The notes below the pieces were generated by a model. That model was not told the DNA's origin and did no database searches. It saw nothing but the letters and a program-made list of their open reading frames with translations. From the NCBI RefSeq assembly GCF_001423405.1, contig NZ_LMNS01000003.1:121154-185153 (forward strand): a stretch of 64,000 bases of DNA. The letters run 5' to 3'. This document shows, in pieces, positions 55,446-64,000 of the stretch; position 1 is the stretch's first letter; each line of letters opens with the position of its first letter. The position numbers and the translations under genes are program-made. Origin of the DNA: Methylobacterium sp. Leaf123. GTDB taxonomy: Bacteria > Pseudomonadota > Alphaproteobacteria > Rhizobiales > Beijerinckiaceae.

Positions 55446-55782
55446 ACGCCGGGCGCCGCCCGAGGGCGCGCCCCTATCGACCCGTCAAAACGCGCAAGCC
55501 CGCGATCGCTCGGCCGCCGGAGCGCCATCCTCTGCGATGCCCCGCCGAGGGTTGGCCCGGTTGTTGCTCGAACTCATTCTGCCCTGGCGCCGCCACGTCC
55601 GCAGGATTGAGCCGATGCAAGACGGTCCGCTTCTTCACATGCTGTACGCTGCCCTGATGGCCTCGAGCATGATGCTGACATGGCAATTCTCCCGTCTGCG
55701 TAGGCCGTGACCGGGGAGGGGCCGCTCGCGCCCCGGCGCGAGCCGTCCGGTCGAGCCCCTTAAGGCCGTCCCGGGGCCCGCC
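55446..55782. other. Spacer around a possible small gene
   Basis: These 337 bases lie between the HPP-CBS gene and the convergent hydroxylase gene. Apart from the short frame at 55537-55710, nothing was recognised. No strong terminator was seen. Confidence 0.4.
55537..55710 (+). CDS. Possible small amphipathic protein, 57 residues
   Basis: This short frame begins MPRRGLARLLLELILPWRRH and ends TWQFSRLRRP. It has a Leu-rich amphipathic start and a second hydrophobic stretch (LLHMLYAALMASSMMLTWQF) that could span a membrane. An inner ATG at 55615 has AGGA eight bases upstream and gives a 31-residue single-span version, which may be the real start. Not recognised; supported by composition and ribosome-binding site only. 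Confidence 0.35.
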   Translation: MPRRGLARLLLELILPWRRHVRRIEPMQDGPLLHMLYAALMASSMMLTWQFSRLRRP

Positions 55783-57057
55783 TCACAGGGCCTCGCCCCG
55801 TAGCAAGCGCGGGGTTCCGCCCCGCAGCGCCGATGCCTGGCCGATGAAGAAGCGCTTCAGGCCGGGCATCCGATCGACGAGGCCGAGACCGAAATCGCGG
55901 GTGAGCCGCAGCGCCATGCTGTCGTTGGAGAACAGGCGGTTGAGCCCGTCGGTTGCCGCCGCCATCGCCACGGAATCGAAGCGGCGCGCCTGCTCGTAAT
56001 CGCGCAACACCGCATCCGCGCCGGGATCGAGCCCGAGCCGCAGGGCGCCGGTCACCGCCTCGGCCAGGGCCGCCGCCCCGGCGAGGCCGAGATTGAGCCC
56101 CTGGCCCGCCAACGGATGGATGACGTGGGCAGCATCCCCCAGCAGCGCGAGGCGGGGCGCCCGGAAGCTGCGGGCGAGGCCGAGATTCAGCGGATGCGCG
56201 CTCGGCCCGTGCTCCAGGGCGATGGCGCCGAGTTCGGCCCCGAACCGGCGCTCGATCTCGGCCAGCGTCTCGGCGGCATCCCCGCCGAGCAGGGCCGGCA
56301 CGTCGGCGCTGCGCTCGGTCCAGACGATGGAGGAGCGGTGGCCGAGTGCGCCGCCCGCCCGCAGCGGCAGGATCGCGAAGGGGCCGCTGGGCAGGAAATG
56401 CTCGAAGGCGCGACCCTCATGGTCGCGGGCATGCTGAATCGTCGCGACGATCCCCGATTGCGGATAGGACCAGCCGACCCAGCCGATGCCGGCGGCCTCG
56501 CGCAGGGCCGAGCGCGCCCCGTCGGCGGCGACCACGAGCGCGACCTCCTCGAGGCTGCCGTCGCTCAGGGTCACCCGCGTGGTGCGTGGGCCCGGCACGG
56601 CGGTGGCGACGCCCGCGGCGACGAGGCGGACGCCCGTTTCCCGCGCGGCGTCGAGCAGCACGGCGACCATCGGCTCGGCCTCGACCATATGGGCGAAGGG
56701 CTCGCCCGCGTCGCGCGCCTCCGTCCCGTCGCCGAAGGTGAGGAAGACCGGCCGCACCGGATCGCCGACCCGGCTGTCGCTGATGACCAGACGCCGCATC
56801 GGCGCCGCCGCTGGCTCGATTCGCGACCAGAGCCCGAGCTGTTCGAACATCCGCCGCGGCCCCGCCGCGACGGCGTAGGCCCGCCCGCGGTGGCGCGCGG
56901 CACCCGCCTCCAGGCCGGGATCGCACACGGCCACGTCGAGCGCGGGCCCGTGCGCCCGCTTCAGGGCGACCGCGAGAGCGAGGCTGGCGATGCCCGCGCC
57001 GGCGACGAGCAGGCGGCGTCCGGGGCGGCGATCCGTGGTGCTCACCGTGGTGCTCAT
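55783..57057 (-). CDS. UbiH/UbiF-type FAD monooxygenase
   Basis: The 424-residue flavoprotein monooxygenase belongs to the ubiquinone-hydroxylase/PHBH fold. The FAD Rossmann motif is LLVAGAGIASLALAVALKRA. The central DG motif is VVAADGARSALREAAGIGWV, and the second FAD motif is LLGDAAHVIHPLAGQGLNLG. It most likely hydroxylates the ubiquinone ring, but which position is not clear. The ATG at 57057 is chosen; the frame extends upstream without family features. It is divergent from tesB. Confidence 0.88.
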   Translation of the reverse strand: MSTTVSTTDRRPGRRLLVAGAGIASLALAVALKRAHGPALDVAVCDPGLEAGAARHRGRAYAVAAGPRRMFEQLGLWSRIEPAAAPMRRLVISDSRVGDPVRPVFLTFGDGTEARDAGEPFAHMVEAEPMVAVLLDAARETGVRLVAAGVATAVPGPRTTRVTLSDGSLEEVALVVAADGARSALREAAGIGWVGWSYPQSGIVATIQHARDHEGRAFEHFLPSGPFAILPLRAGGALGHRSSIVWTERSADVPALLGGDAAETLAEIERRFGAELGAIALEHGPSAHPLNLGLARSFRAPRLALLGDAAHVIHPLAGQGLNLGLAGAAALAEAVTGALRLGLDPGADAVLRDYEQARRFDSVAMAAATDGLNRLFSNDSMALRLTRDFGLGLVDRMPGLKRFFIGQASALRGGTPRLLRGEAL

Positions 57058-57298
57058 CGGCGTTCCTCTTCCTCCGGTCCGGGGCCGGCGTCGCGTCTGA
57101 TCCTGTCGTTCCATAGCCCGCCCGCCTCCGGCCCGCATCCCGGGAGGGCCAATGGGACGCGGGCCGCCCGCTGACATCTCCGGGCCGGGTCTCACTGGGA
57201 CCGGCCGCGTCGGGAATGGCAGCGCCGGGACAAGCCGCTATGTGCCTCGGGCGTGCCCCGCACCGGGGGGACGCCGTCGTAGAGCCGTAGAAGCCGTC

Positions 57299-58177
57299 AT
57301 GTCCGATACCCGCAGGCCGGATCCCGTCGATACGCTCCTGGCGATCCTCGATCTGGAACGCCTGGAAACCGATCTGTTCCGCGGCACCAGCCCGCGCATC
57401 GGCTGGCCGCGGGTGTTCGGGGGGCAGGTCGTGGCGCAGGCGCTGGTCGCGGCCTCCCGCACGGTCGAGGCGTCCCGCCCGCCCCATTCCCTGCACGCCT
57501 ACTTCCTCCTTGGCGGCGATCCGGCGGTGCCGATCGTCTACGAGGTCGAGCGCATCCGCGACGGCGGCAGCTTCACCACCCGCCGGGTCAAGGCGATCCA
57601 GAAGGGCCGGGCGATCTTCGCCATGTCGGTCTCGTTCCACATCGCGGAGGAGGGGGTCGATCACGCCGCCGGTCGTCCCGAGGTGCCGGGACCGGACGAC
57701 CTGGCGGATGCGCGGAGCCTCGTCCGGGACGGCGGCAGCATCGTGCCCGAGCCGATGCTCGCCTATTTCACGCAAGCCTGGCCGATCGAGCTGCGGCCGG
57801 TCGAGACCGAGCGCTATCGCGACCGCACGCCTCGGCCCGCGCGCTACCATGTCTGGATGCGCGCGACGAAGCCGCTGCCGGACGATCCGGCGGTGCACCG
57901 GGCGGTGCTGGCCTATGCCTCGGACATGACGCTGCTCGATTCCACGCTGATCCCCCATGGCCGCACGGTGTTCGACCCCGAGATCCAGTCGGCGAGCCTC
58001 GACCACGTCCTGTGGTTCCATCGCCCGTTCCGGGCCGATTCCTGGCTGCTCTACTCGCAGGATAGCCCGAGCGCCTCGGGCGCTCTCGGCTTTGCCCGCG
58101 GCACCTTCCACGACGAGGAAGGGCGCCTCATCGCCTCCGTGGCGCAGGAAGGGCTGATCCGCCCCCGACGCGCCTGA
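57299..58177 (+). CDS. tesB: Acyl-CoA thioesterase II
   Basis: TesB (292 residues) hydrolyses acyl-CoA to free acid and CoA using a double hot-dog fold. Marks are RVFGGQVVAQALVAASRTVE, HSLHAYFLLGGDPAVPIVYE, VERIRDGGSFTTRRVKAIQK and HRAVLAYASDMTLLDSTLIP. The C-terminal part has SLDHVLWFHRPFRADSWLLY. The ATG at 57299 fits the family length. glnK lies 261 bases downstream and has its own promoter candidate. Confidence 0.94.
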   Translation: MSDTRRPDPVDTLLAILDLERLETDLFRGTSPRIGWPRVFGGQVVAQALVAASRTVEASRPPHSLHAYFLLGGDPAVPIVYEVERIRDGGSFTTRRVKAIQKGRAIFAMSVSFHIAEEGVDHAAGRPEVPGPDDLADARSLVRDGGSIVPEPMLAYFTQAWPIELRPVETERYRDRTPRPARYHVWMRATKPLPDDPAVHRAVLAYASDMTLLDSTLIPHGRTVFDPEIQSASLDHVLWFHRPFRADSWLLYSQDSPSASGALGFARGTFHDEEGRLIASVAQEGLIRPRRA

Positions 58178-58318
58178 AGCGAGCGATTGGCGCGCATTCT
58201 GCCGCGCAAAGGAACGATATGCCTCTTTGTGAGGCAGTTTTTGCGGCATCGCTGCGCGATGGGGCGCCACGGATCGCTTACGTTGTGGGCAGCACGGCGA
58301 AAACGGAAATGGTTCCGC

Positions 58319-58335
58319 TTGGCATGGTCCTTGAA
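58319..58335 (+). promoter_or_regulatory. Sigma-54-like promoter before glnK
   Basis: TTGGCATGGTCCTTGAA has the -24 GG and the right spacing to the -12 element, where GA replaces the usual GC. It ends 103 bases before the glnK start. Nitrogen-regulated glnK-amtB operons commonly use sigma-54 with NtrC. No perfect NtrC site was found upstream. Confidence 0.45.
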
Positions 58336-58411
58336 TGACGGCGCCCGGCTGCGGGGTCATTCCGATTCCCGCGGAACCGCTAGGTCTCGGCCGGTGCGCG
58401 GCCGGCGGTGA

Positions 58412-58777
<366 letters not shown>

Positions 58778-58908
58778 CACGCTGTCCCGCATCGTTTTCC
58801 GCTTCGATGCCCTGACAGCGCCTATCCGTTCCGGCGGAACGCGCCCGGCCGCGCCGCCTACCCATTCTCCTCAACGCTCGACGCACTGCGATCAGGAGCT
58901 TCCTCTCC

Positions 58909-60405
58909 ATGAAACTTCGTAATCTTCTCGCGCTCGGACTGGGAGGAGCCGCCCTCGGCCTCCTCTTCGTCGAGCCGTCGCTCGCGCAGGCGCCGACGGT
59001 CGAGCCCGCCGTCACCGCGGCCGCGCCGGTGCCCAACAAGGGCGACACGGCGTGGATGCTGCTCTCGGCGATCCTCGTCCTGCTGATGACCGTGCCCGGC
59101 CTCGCCCTGTTCTACGGCGGCCTCGTGCGCACCAAGAACATGCTCTCGGTGCTGACCCAGGTCTTCGCGATCGCCTCGATCGTCTGCCTGCTGTGGGTGA
59201 CCTACGGCTACAGCCTCGCCTTCACCAATGGCGGCGGTCTCAACGACTTCGTCGGCGGCTTCTCGAAGGCCTTCCTCAAGGGCGTCGACGCCAACTCGGT
59301 GGTCGCCACCTTCTCCAACGGCGTCGTGATCCCCGAATACGTCTATATCTGCTTCCAGATGACGTTCGCGATGATCACCCCCGGCCTCATCGTCGGTGCC
59401 TTCGCCGAGCGGATGAAGTTCTCGGCGCTGGTCGTGTTCTCGATCCTCTGGGTCACGCTGATCTACTTCCCGATGGCCCACATGGTCTGGTATTGGGGCG
59501 GCCCGGACGTCTTCGCCGATGCGGCCCGCAAGCTTGCCGCCGCCGGTGGCGAGGCCAATGCGGCCGCCAAGGCCGAGTACGACGCGGTGCTGGGTGATGC
59601 CGGCATGCTGTTCAAGTGGGGCGCCCTCGACTTCGCCGGCGGCACCGTCGTGCACATCAACGCGGGCATCGCCGGCCTCGTCGGCTGCCTGATGCTCGGC
59701 AAGCGCATCGGCTACGGCCGCGACCTGCTGGCTCCGCACTCCCTGACCATGACCACGATCGGCGCCTCGCTGCTCTGGGTCGGCTGGTTCGGCTTCAATG
59801 CCGGCTCGAACCTCGAAGCCAACGGCGCCGCCGGTCTGGCGATGATCAACACCTTCGTCGCCACCGCCGCGGCCGCCGTCTCCTGGCTGTTCGTGGAATG
59901 GGCCGCCAAGGGTAAGCCGTCGCTCCTCGGCATGCTCTCGGGCGCCATTGCCGGCCTCGTCGCCGTCACGCCGGCCGCGGGCTTTGCCGGCCCGATGGGC
60001 TCGATCGTTCTGGGTCTCGCCGCGGGCGCGGTCTGCTTCGTGATGTGCTCCACCGTGAAGAACGCGCTGGGCTACGACGACTCCCTCGACGTGTTCGGTG
60101 TGCACTGCGTCGGCGGCATCCTCGGTGCCATCGCCACGGGTATCCTTGTCTCGCCCGATCTCGGCGGCGCCGGCATCCCCGACTACACCACCAAGCCCGG
60201 TGAGCTGACCGTCGGCGCCTACGACATGGTCGCCCAGGTCATCATCCAGGCGAAGGCGGTGGGCTTCACCATCCTGTGGTCGGGCATCGGCTCGGCGATC
60301 CTCTACAAGCTCGTCGATCTGACGATCGGCCTGCGCGTGACGCAGGAAGAAGAGCGCGAGGGTCTCGACATCGCCGACCACGGCGAGCGCGCCTACAACT
60401 ACTGA
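58909..60405 (+). CDS. amtB: Ammonium transporter AmtB
   Basis: The 498-residue Amt/Rh-family channel conducts ammonium across the inner membrane. It has a cleavable signal peptide (LALGLGGAALGLLFVEPSLA) and eleven membrane helices. Family stretches are VPGLALFYGGLVRTKNMLSV, FQMTFAMITPGLIVGAFAER, AGGTVVHINAGIAGLVGCLM with one pore His, and DSLDVFGVHCVGGILGAIAT with the second. The C-terminal tail (EEEREGLDIADHGERAYNY) is the GlnK contact. The ATG at 58909 fits. A T-run terminator follows. Confidence 0.96.
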   Translation: MKLRNLLALGLGGAALGLLFVEPSLAQAPTVEPAVTAAAPVPNKGDTAWMLLSAILVLLMTVPGLALFYGGLVRTKNMLSVLTQVFAIASIVCLLWVTYGYSLAFTNGGGLNDFVGGFSKAFLKGVDANSVVATFSNGVVIPEYVYICFQMTFAMITPGLIVGAFAERMKFSALVVFSILWVTLIYFPMAHMVWYWGGPDVFADAARKLAAAGGEANAAAKAEYDAVLGDAGMLFKWGALDFAGGTVVHINAGIAGLVGCLMLGKRIGYGRDLLAPHSLTMTTIGASLLWVGWFGFNAGSNLEANGAAGLAMINTFVATAAAAVSWLFVEWAAKGKPSLLGMLSGAIAGLVAVTPAAGFAGPMGSIVLGLAAGAVCFVMCSTVKNALGYDDSLDVFGVHCVGGILGAIATGILVSPDLGGAGIPDYTTKPGELTVGAYDMVAQVIIQAKAVGFTILWSGIGSAILYKLVDLTIGLRVTQEEEREGLDIADHGERAYNY

Positions 60406-60443
60406 GTGGCGGTCCGCCGATCCGGCGGGCTCCCCGAATCACG

Positions 60444-60473
60444 GGCCCCGGCGCGCTGCGCCGGGGCCTTTTT
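60444..60473 (+). terminator. Intrinsic terminator of glnK-amtB
   Basis: An 11-bp GC-rich stem (60444-60454 with 60458-60468) with a 3-base loop is followed directly by TTTTT, 38 bases after the amtB stop. Confidence 0.92.
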
Positions 60474-60746
60474 CATGCGCCGGACCCGGGGCGGGGGATG
60501 GTAGACATCCGGCAAAGCGGGGTCTCACCGCTCCGGATGGTAAATGAAACTTAAAGTGGGCGGCGGGATCTCAAGAAAAGCGCGAGACCGGGCTGCTCAT
60601 GAAATGTTGCCTTAGTGCAACATTATCCAAGCTTAGGTTAGTGCGTTCCAAAATTGATTAAAAATTGGGCACTTGCGCAAAACTTCATTTTGCGGCGCGG
60701 CGAAGAGTTCGGCACCTTGGCCGTATCGAATGTGGGGCTGACCGCA
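60474..60746 (+). promoter_or_regulatory. AT-rich porin promoter region with palindromes
   Basis: The region is markedly AT-richer than its surroundings. ATGTTGC-N6-GCAACAT (60604-60623) is a perfect 7-bp operator-like palindrome. TTAGTGC occurs twice as a direct repeat (60612-60618 and 60638-60644), and TTGCGCAA is a palindrome at 60673-60680. All lie 65-145 bases before the porin start. Likely transcription factor sites; the factor is unknown. Confidence 0.5.
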
Positions 60747-62009
60747 ATGACCATCAAAACAAAGCTTCTGGCCGCAAGCGCGGTGCTTTCCACCCTGAGC
60801 ATCAACGCGCTGCCAGTTCTCGCCGCCGACATGTCCGCCGCTGCACGGGCGCCCGTCATCGTCGAGGAGCATTGTAAGGCTGCGATCTCCACCCCGACCT
60901 TCGGCGGTCTCATCAAGGCGAACCCGAACCCGGCCTGCTTCGTCACCGGACTGGGCGACATCTATGTCGGTGGCGCGGTCACCGGCTTCGCCTACACCCA
61001 GACCAATGCCTTCGGCATCCTCTCCCCCAGCGCCGAGCAGGACCGCTTCGGCCGCGTCGACTTCTCGAACCTCCAGGGCTGGATCCAGAAGGCCGACGGC
61101 CCGCTGCAGTTCTACGTCCATGCCGGCCTGTACTCGATCCCGGCGCTCGGCCTGCCGCTCTACTCGGCCTTCGAGCAGACCGAATCGCTGTTCGGCCCGA
61201 TCCCGGTGGCCTTCGGCAAGTGGCAGATCAACGACGAGTGGTCGATCCAGGCCGGCCGGATGTTCACCAACATCGGCTCCGAGCTGCTGTTCTCCTACCA
61301 GAACCTGAACATCTCCCGCGGTCTGCTGTTCAACCAAGAGAACTTCATCAACCACGGCGTCCAGGTGAACTACGCCAACGGCCCCTTCGCGGCCGCGCTC
61401 GCGGTGACCGACGGCTTCTACTCGGGTGAGCTGAACTGGGTGACGGGCTTCGCCACCTACAAGCTCAACGACTCGAACACGATCGGCATCAACGGCGGCA
61501 CGCATTTCAGCGACTTCGACGCCTCGACCCGCAGCCCGCGCTTCCAGTTCGCGACGATCAACTCGCTGCAGAACAGCAGCATCATCAGCCTGAACTACAC
61601 CTACGCCAACGGGCCGTGGATCATCTCGCCCTACGTCCAGTACACCAACGTCGCGCGCAAGGAGGGGTACTTCTCCCCGATCGAGGGTGCGGAGACCTGG
61701 GGCGGCACGCTGCTGGCCGGCTACACCTTCACCGACAACTTCGCGCTCGCCGGCCGTCTCGAGTACATCGAGCAGTCGGGCACGCGGGGCGTGGTCACCG
61801 GTCGCGGCGGCACCAGCGTCCTCTACGGTCCGGGCAGCTCGGCCTTCTCGTTCACGATCACCCCGACCTTCACCTGGGATCGCTACTTCCTCCGCGGCGA
61901 GTTCGCGACCGTCCAGGCCTACGACGTGACCCCCGGCTTCGGCTTCGGCCGCGACGGCACCAAGCGTTCGCAGGAGCGCTACCTCATGGAGACCGGCTTC
62001 ACCTTCTAA
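60747..62009 (+). CDS. Outer membrane porin (BBP2/OmpL-like beta-barrel)
   Basis: The 420-residue protein has a Sec signal peptide (LLAASAVLSTLSINALPVLA) and a mature part of alternating beta-strands ending in TGFTF, the terminal-Phe signal for BAM. Family stretches are GDIYVGGAVTGFAYTQTNAF, YSIPALGLPLYSAFEQTESL, FGKWQINDEWSIQAGRMFTN and LAGRLEYIEQSGTRGVVTGR. It fits the beta-barrel porin-2 type. A nitrogen role is suggested only by its place after amtB. The ATG at 60747 gives a normal signal; the frame is open upstream from 60654 without features. Confidence 0.85.
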   Translation: MTIKTKLLAASAVLSTLSINALPVLAADMSAAARAPVIVEEHCKAAISTPTFGGLIKANPNPACFVTGLGDIYVGGAVTGFAYTQTNAFGILSPSAEQDRFGRVDFSNLQGWIQKADGPLQFYVHAGLYSIPALGLPLYSAFEQTESLFGPIPVAFGKWQINDEWSIQAGRMFTNIGSELLFSYQNLNISRGLLFNQENFINHGVQVNYANGPFAAALAVTDGFYSGELNWVTGFATYKLNDSNTIGINGGTHFSDFDASTRSPRFQFATINSLQNSSIISLNYTYANGPWIISPYVQYTNVARKEGYFSPIEGAETWGGTLLAGYTFTDNFALAGRLEYIEQSGTRGVVTGRGGTSVLYGPGSSAFSFTITPTFTWDRYFLRGEFATVQAYDVTPGFGFGRDGTKRSQERYLMETGFTF

Positions 62010-62050
62010 GAAGCGCGCCGGTTCGCCGGCGAAAAACAGTCTCGCATTGG

Positions 62051-62074
62051 AAGCCCCGGAGAAATCCGGGGCTT
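62051..62074 (+). terminator. Terminator after the porin gene
   Basis: A perfect 10-bp stem (AAGCCCCGGA at 62051-62060, TCCGGGGCTT at 62065-62074) with a GAAA loop lies 41 bases after the porin stop. A weak T-run follows. Confidence 0.8.
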
Positions 62075-62185
62075 CCTGCATTTCGGCCGGCCCTCTCGAC
62101 GCACCGCTTTGCGGGGCAGACTTAGCCCCCCGTTAACCGCCCCGCATTAGCCTTACCGGATCGTTGACACCGGACCGGTCTGCGC

Positions 62186-64000
62186 ATGCGTTCTCTTCGC
62201 CGTTCCGCGTCGCCCTACGACACCTTCGTCGACAGCCTGAGGCCGTTCCTGGCCAAGCGGCTGACGGAGTGCGGCGGCCTGATTCTCTTCACCGGCGCGG
62301 TCGCCCTGACCGTCGCCCTGGCGACGTGGTCGATCAACGACCCGAGCCTCAACCACGCCACCGACCAGCGGGCGCACAACGTGCTCGGCCGTCCCGGTGC
62401 CGTCGTGGCCGACCTCGCCATGCAGCTTCTCGGGCTCGGCTCGATCGCGCTCGCCCTGCCCCCCGCCCTGTGGGGCGTGCGGCTGATGCGCGAACGCGAC
62501 CTGCCGCATGGCGGCTTGCGCATCGTGCTGTGGTTCGTCGGGGTGCTCTGCGCGAGTGCGGTCGCGAGCGCCCTGCCGCCGACGGATCGCTGGCCTTTGC
62601 CCACCGGCATGGGCGGCGTCGCGGGCGACGCGCTGCTCGCCGGCACGCGGATGCTGGTGGGGCCGCTGGCGCACTTCGCCGGCTTCCTGTTCGCGGCCTG
62701 CGCCATCCTCAGCCTCACCGCCGCCTGCCGCGTGACCAAGCCGGACTTCGAGGACGACGAGGAAGTGCCCTACGCCGGCGCGCGCCCGGCACCCCGTTCC
62801 GGCCGGACCTCGGCCCACGAGGAACGCCACGATGCCGACGAGCCGAGCCTCGGCATCCTGTCGTTGGGCGCACTGGCGCAAGCCGTCATGCGCGGCCGCG
62901 CCTCGCTGCGCACCCGGCTCGAATCCTGGCAGGCGCCGGCCGACGAGGCGGAAGGGCTCGCCTATGCCGGCGCCTCGCCCGCGCTCGCCGCGCGCCGTGC
63001 CTTCGCCGACCCGGACGAGGCACCCTGGGCGCCGCAGGCCCGCGAACGGTCCGACGGCTTGGGCCGCCGCGAGCCGCAATTCGATCCGGAGGACGACGAG
63101 TCGGACGAGGCGCCCGCCCGTGGCGCCCCGCAGCGCCCCGCGCCAATTGGAACCGGGGCGGATATGGCCGCCGACGAGCCGCCCACCCGCGTTTCGCGCC
63201 CGCTGCCGCAGGCCCCGGCGGCGCGTCCGCGCCCGGCCGAGCCCCGCCCGGAAAACGGCGAGTACCGCCCGCCCGCTCTGGAGCTTCTCGCCCGTCCCCG
63301 CGAGGCGGCGCCCGGCTCCGAGGTCTCGGCGGAAGCGCTGGAGCAGAACGCCACCATGCTGGAGGCGACGCTGCAGGATTTCGGCGTGCGCGGTGACATC
63401 CTCGCCGTGCGCCCCGGCCCTGTCGTCACCCTCTACGAACTGGAGCCGGCGCCCGGCACCAAGTCGAGCCGCGTCATCGCGCTCGCCGACGACATCGCCC
63501 GCTCGATGTCCGCCGTCTCCGCCCGCGTCGCCGTCGTCCCCGGCCGCAACGCCATCGGCATCGAACTGCCGAACGCCAAGCGCGAGACGGTGTTCTTGCG
63601 CGAACTCCTCGCCTCCGAGGATTTCGTCGAGACCAAGCAGAAGCTCGCCCTGTGCTTAGGGAAAAACATCGGCGGCGAGCCGATCATCGCCGACCTCGCC
63701 CGGATGCCGCACCTGCTCGTCGCCGGCACCACCGGTTCGGGCAAGTCGGTCGCCATCAACACCATGATCCTGTCGCTGCTCTACCGGCTGAAGCCGGAAG
63801 AGTGCCGCCTCATCATGGTCGATCCCAAGATGCTGGAACTGTCGGTCTATGACGGCATCCCGCACCTGCTCTCCCCCGTTGTCATCGACCCGAAGAAGGC
63901 GGTCATCGCCCTCAAATGGGCCGTGCGCGAGATGGAGGAGCGCTACAAGAAGATGTCCAAGATCAGCGTGCGCAACATCGACGGGTACAATGCCCGGATG
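62186..64000 (+). CDS. ftsK: DNA translocase FtsK (3' end cut by window edge)
   Basis: The first 605 codons of FtsK are present with no stop. The motor pumps DNA at the septum during chromosome segregation. Four membrane segments lie in residues about 25-190 ([35 protein letters not shown] and others). A long Pro/Ala/Glu-rich linker follows, then the alpha domain ([20 protein letters not shown]) and the motor. Walker A is AGTTGSGKS at residues 513-521, and the Walker B region is [16 protein letters not shown]. The gamma domain should lie beyond the window. The ATG at 62186 fits. Confidence 0.96.
   Translation, partial: MRSLRRSASPYDTFVDSLRPFLAKRLTECGGLILFTGAVALTVALATWSINDPSLNHATDQRAHNVLGRPGAVVADLAMQLLGLGSIALALPPALWGVRLMRERDLPHGGLRIVLWFVGVLCASAVASALPPTDRWPLPTGMGGVAGDALLAGTRMLVGPLAHFAGFLFAACAILSLTAACRVTKPDFEDDEEVPYAGARPAPRSGRTSAHEERHDADEPSLGILSLGALAQAVMRGRASLRTRLESWQAPADEAEGLAYAGASPALAARRAFADPDEAPWAPQARERSDGLGRREPQFDPEDDESDEAPARGAPQRPAPIGTGADMAADEPPTRVSRPLPQAPAARPRPAEPRPENGEYRPPALELLARPREAAPGSEVSAEALEQNATMLEATLQDFGVRGDILAVRPGPVVTLYELEPAPGTKSSRVIALADDIARSMSAVSARVAVVPGRNAIGIELPNAKRETVFLRELLASEDFVETKQKLALCLGKNIGGEPIIADLARMPHLLVAGTTGSGKSVAINTMILSLLYRLKPEECRLIMVDPKMLELSVYDGIPHLLSPVVIDPKKAVIALKWAVREMEERYKKMSKISVRNIDGYNARM

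Noticed and set aside
58858..60381. 507-codon open frame antisense to amtB
   Set aside because: Mirror of the conserved ammonium transporter; product is His/Asp/Glu-rich and family-free.
60670..60684. TTGGGCACTTGCGC as a sigma-54 promoter for the porin
   Set aside because: The distance between the GG and GC elements is about four bases too short for a -24/-12 promoter.

Overview
The window is high-GC DNA, densely coded on both strands, with the gene content of an alphaproteobacterium of the Hyphomicrobiales (Rhizobiales). A Methylobacterium/Methylorubrum-like genome is the best guess. The grounds are homospermidine synthase with a group IV ornithine decarboxylase, a cytochrome bc1 assembly chaperone next to a DUF177 protein, the plsX-fabH-ihfA-merR order, an HdaA-type DnaA regulator beside ppk, and a ribosomal protein S2 with a helix-hairpin-helix tail. 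No rRNA, tRNA, CRISPR array, prophage or insertion sequence was seen. All calls rest on reading the sequence; no database search was run.

Layout. 1-4.6 kb: homospermidine synthase (cut by the left edge), a GNAT acetyltransferase and ornithine decarboxylase, all on the minus strand; the decarboxylase has a long structured leader. 4.6-9.3 kb: a Tat-exported glucan biosynthesis protein with a coupled acetyltransferase, an Old Yellow Enzyme, a HAD phosphatase and the lipoprotein BamE. 9.4-13.8 kb: bc1 chaperone, DUF177, plsX, fabH, ihfA and a MerR regulator. 13.9-20.2 kb: two small proteins and the PrkA-YeaH-SpoVR triad. 20.4-28.7 kb: purMN on the minus strand, then a PerM-type transporter, HdaA, polyphosphate kinase (behind a Pho-box-like site) and exopolyphosphatase. 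28.8-30.9 kb: two toxin-antitoxin pairs around an orphan gene. 30.9-37 kb: aspartate aminotransferase, a fused CoA-transferase with an extra C-terminal domain, a small membrane-anchored protein and a chemoreceptor. 37.2-54 kb: rpsB-tsf-pyrH on the plus strand and frr-uppS-cdsA-dxr-rseP-bamA-lpxD on the minus strand. These two runs normally form one collinear cluster; here they face each other across about 13.7 kb, as if the middle had been inverted. Between them lie a hydrolase, inorganic pyrophosphatase, a repetitive secreted protein, a GNAT, a tyrosine-phosphatase-like protein and a WcbI-like protein. 54.3-64 kb: an HPP-CBS membrane protein, a ubiquinone-type hydroxylase, acyl-CoA thioesterase II, PII protein and ammonium transporter, an outer-membrane porin, and ftsK (cut by the right edge).

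The genes are mainly core functions: polyamine synthesis, envelope biogenesis (phospholipid, isoprenoid, lipid A, BAM complex), purine synthesis, polyphosphate turnover, nitrogen sensing and translation. Accessory DNA is limited to the toxin-antitoxin island and a few repeats. The points most worth following are the ornithine decarboxylase leader (a rare-codon run next to mutually exclusive stems), the split rpsB-lpxD supercluster, the SpoIIAA/STAS-like tail on the CoA-transferase, the S2 tail domain, and the regulatory sites before ppk, glnK and the porin.
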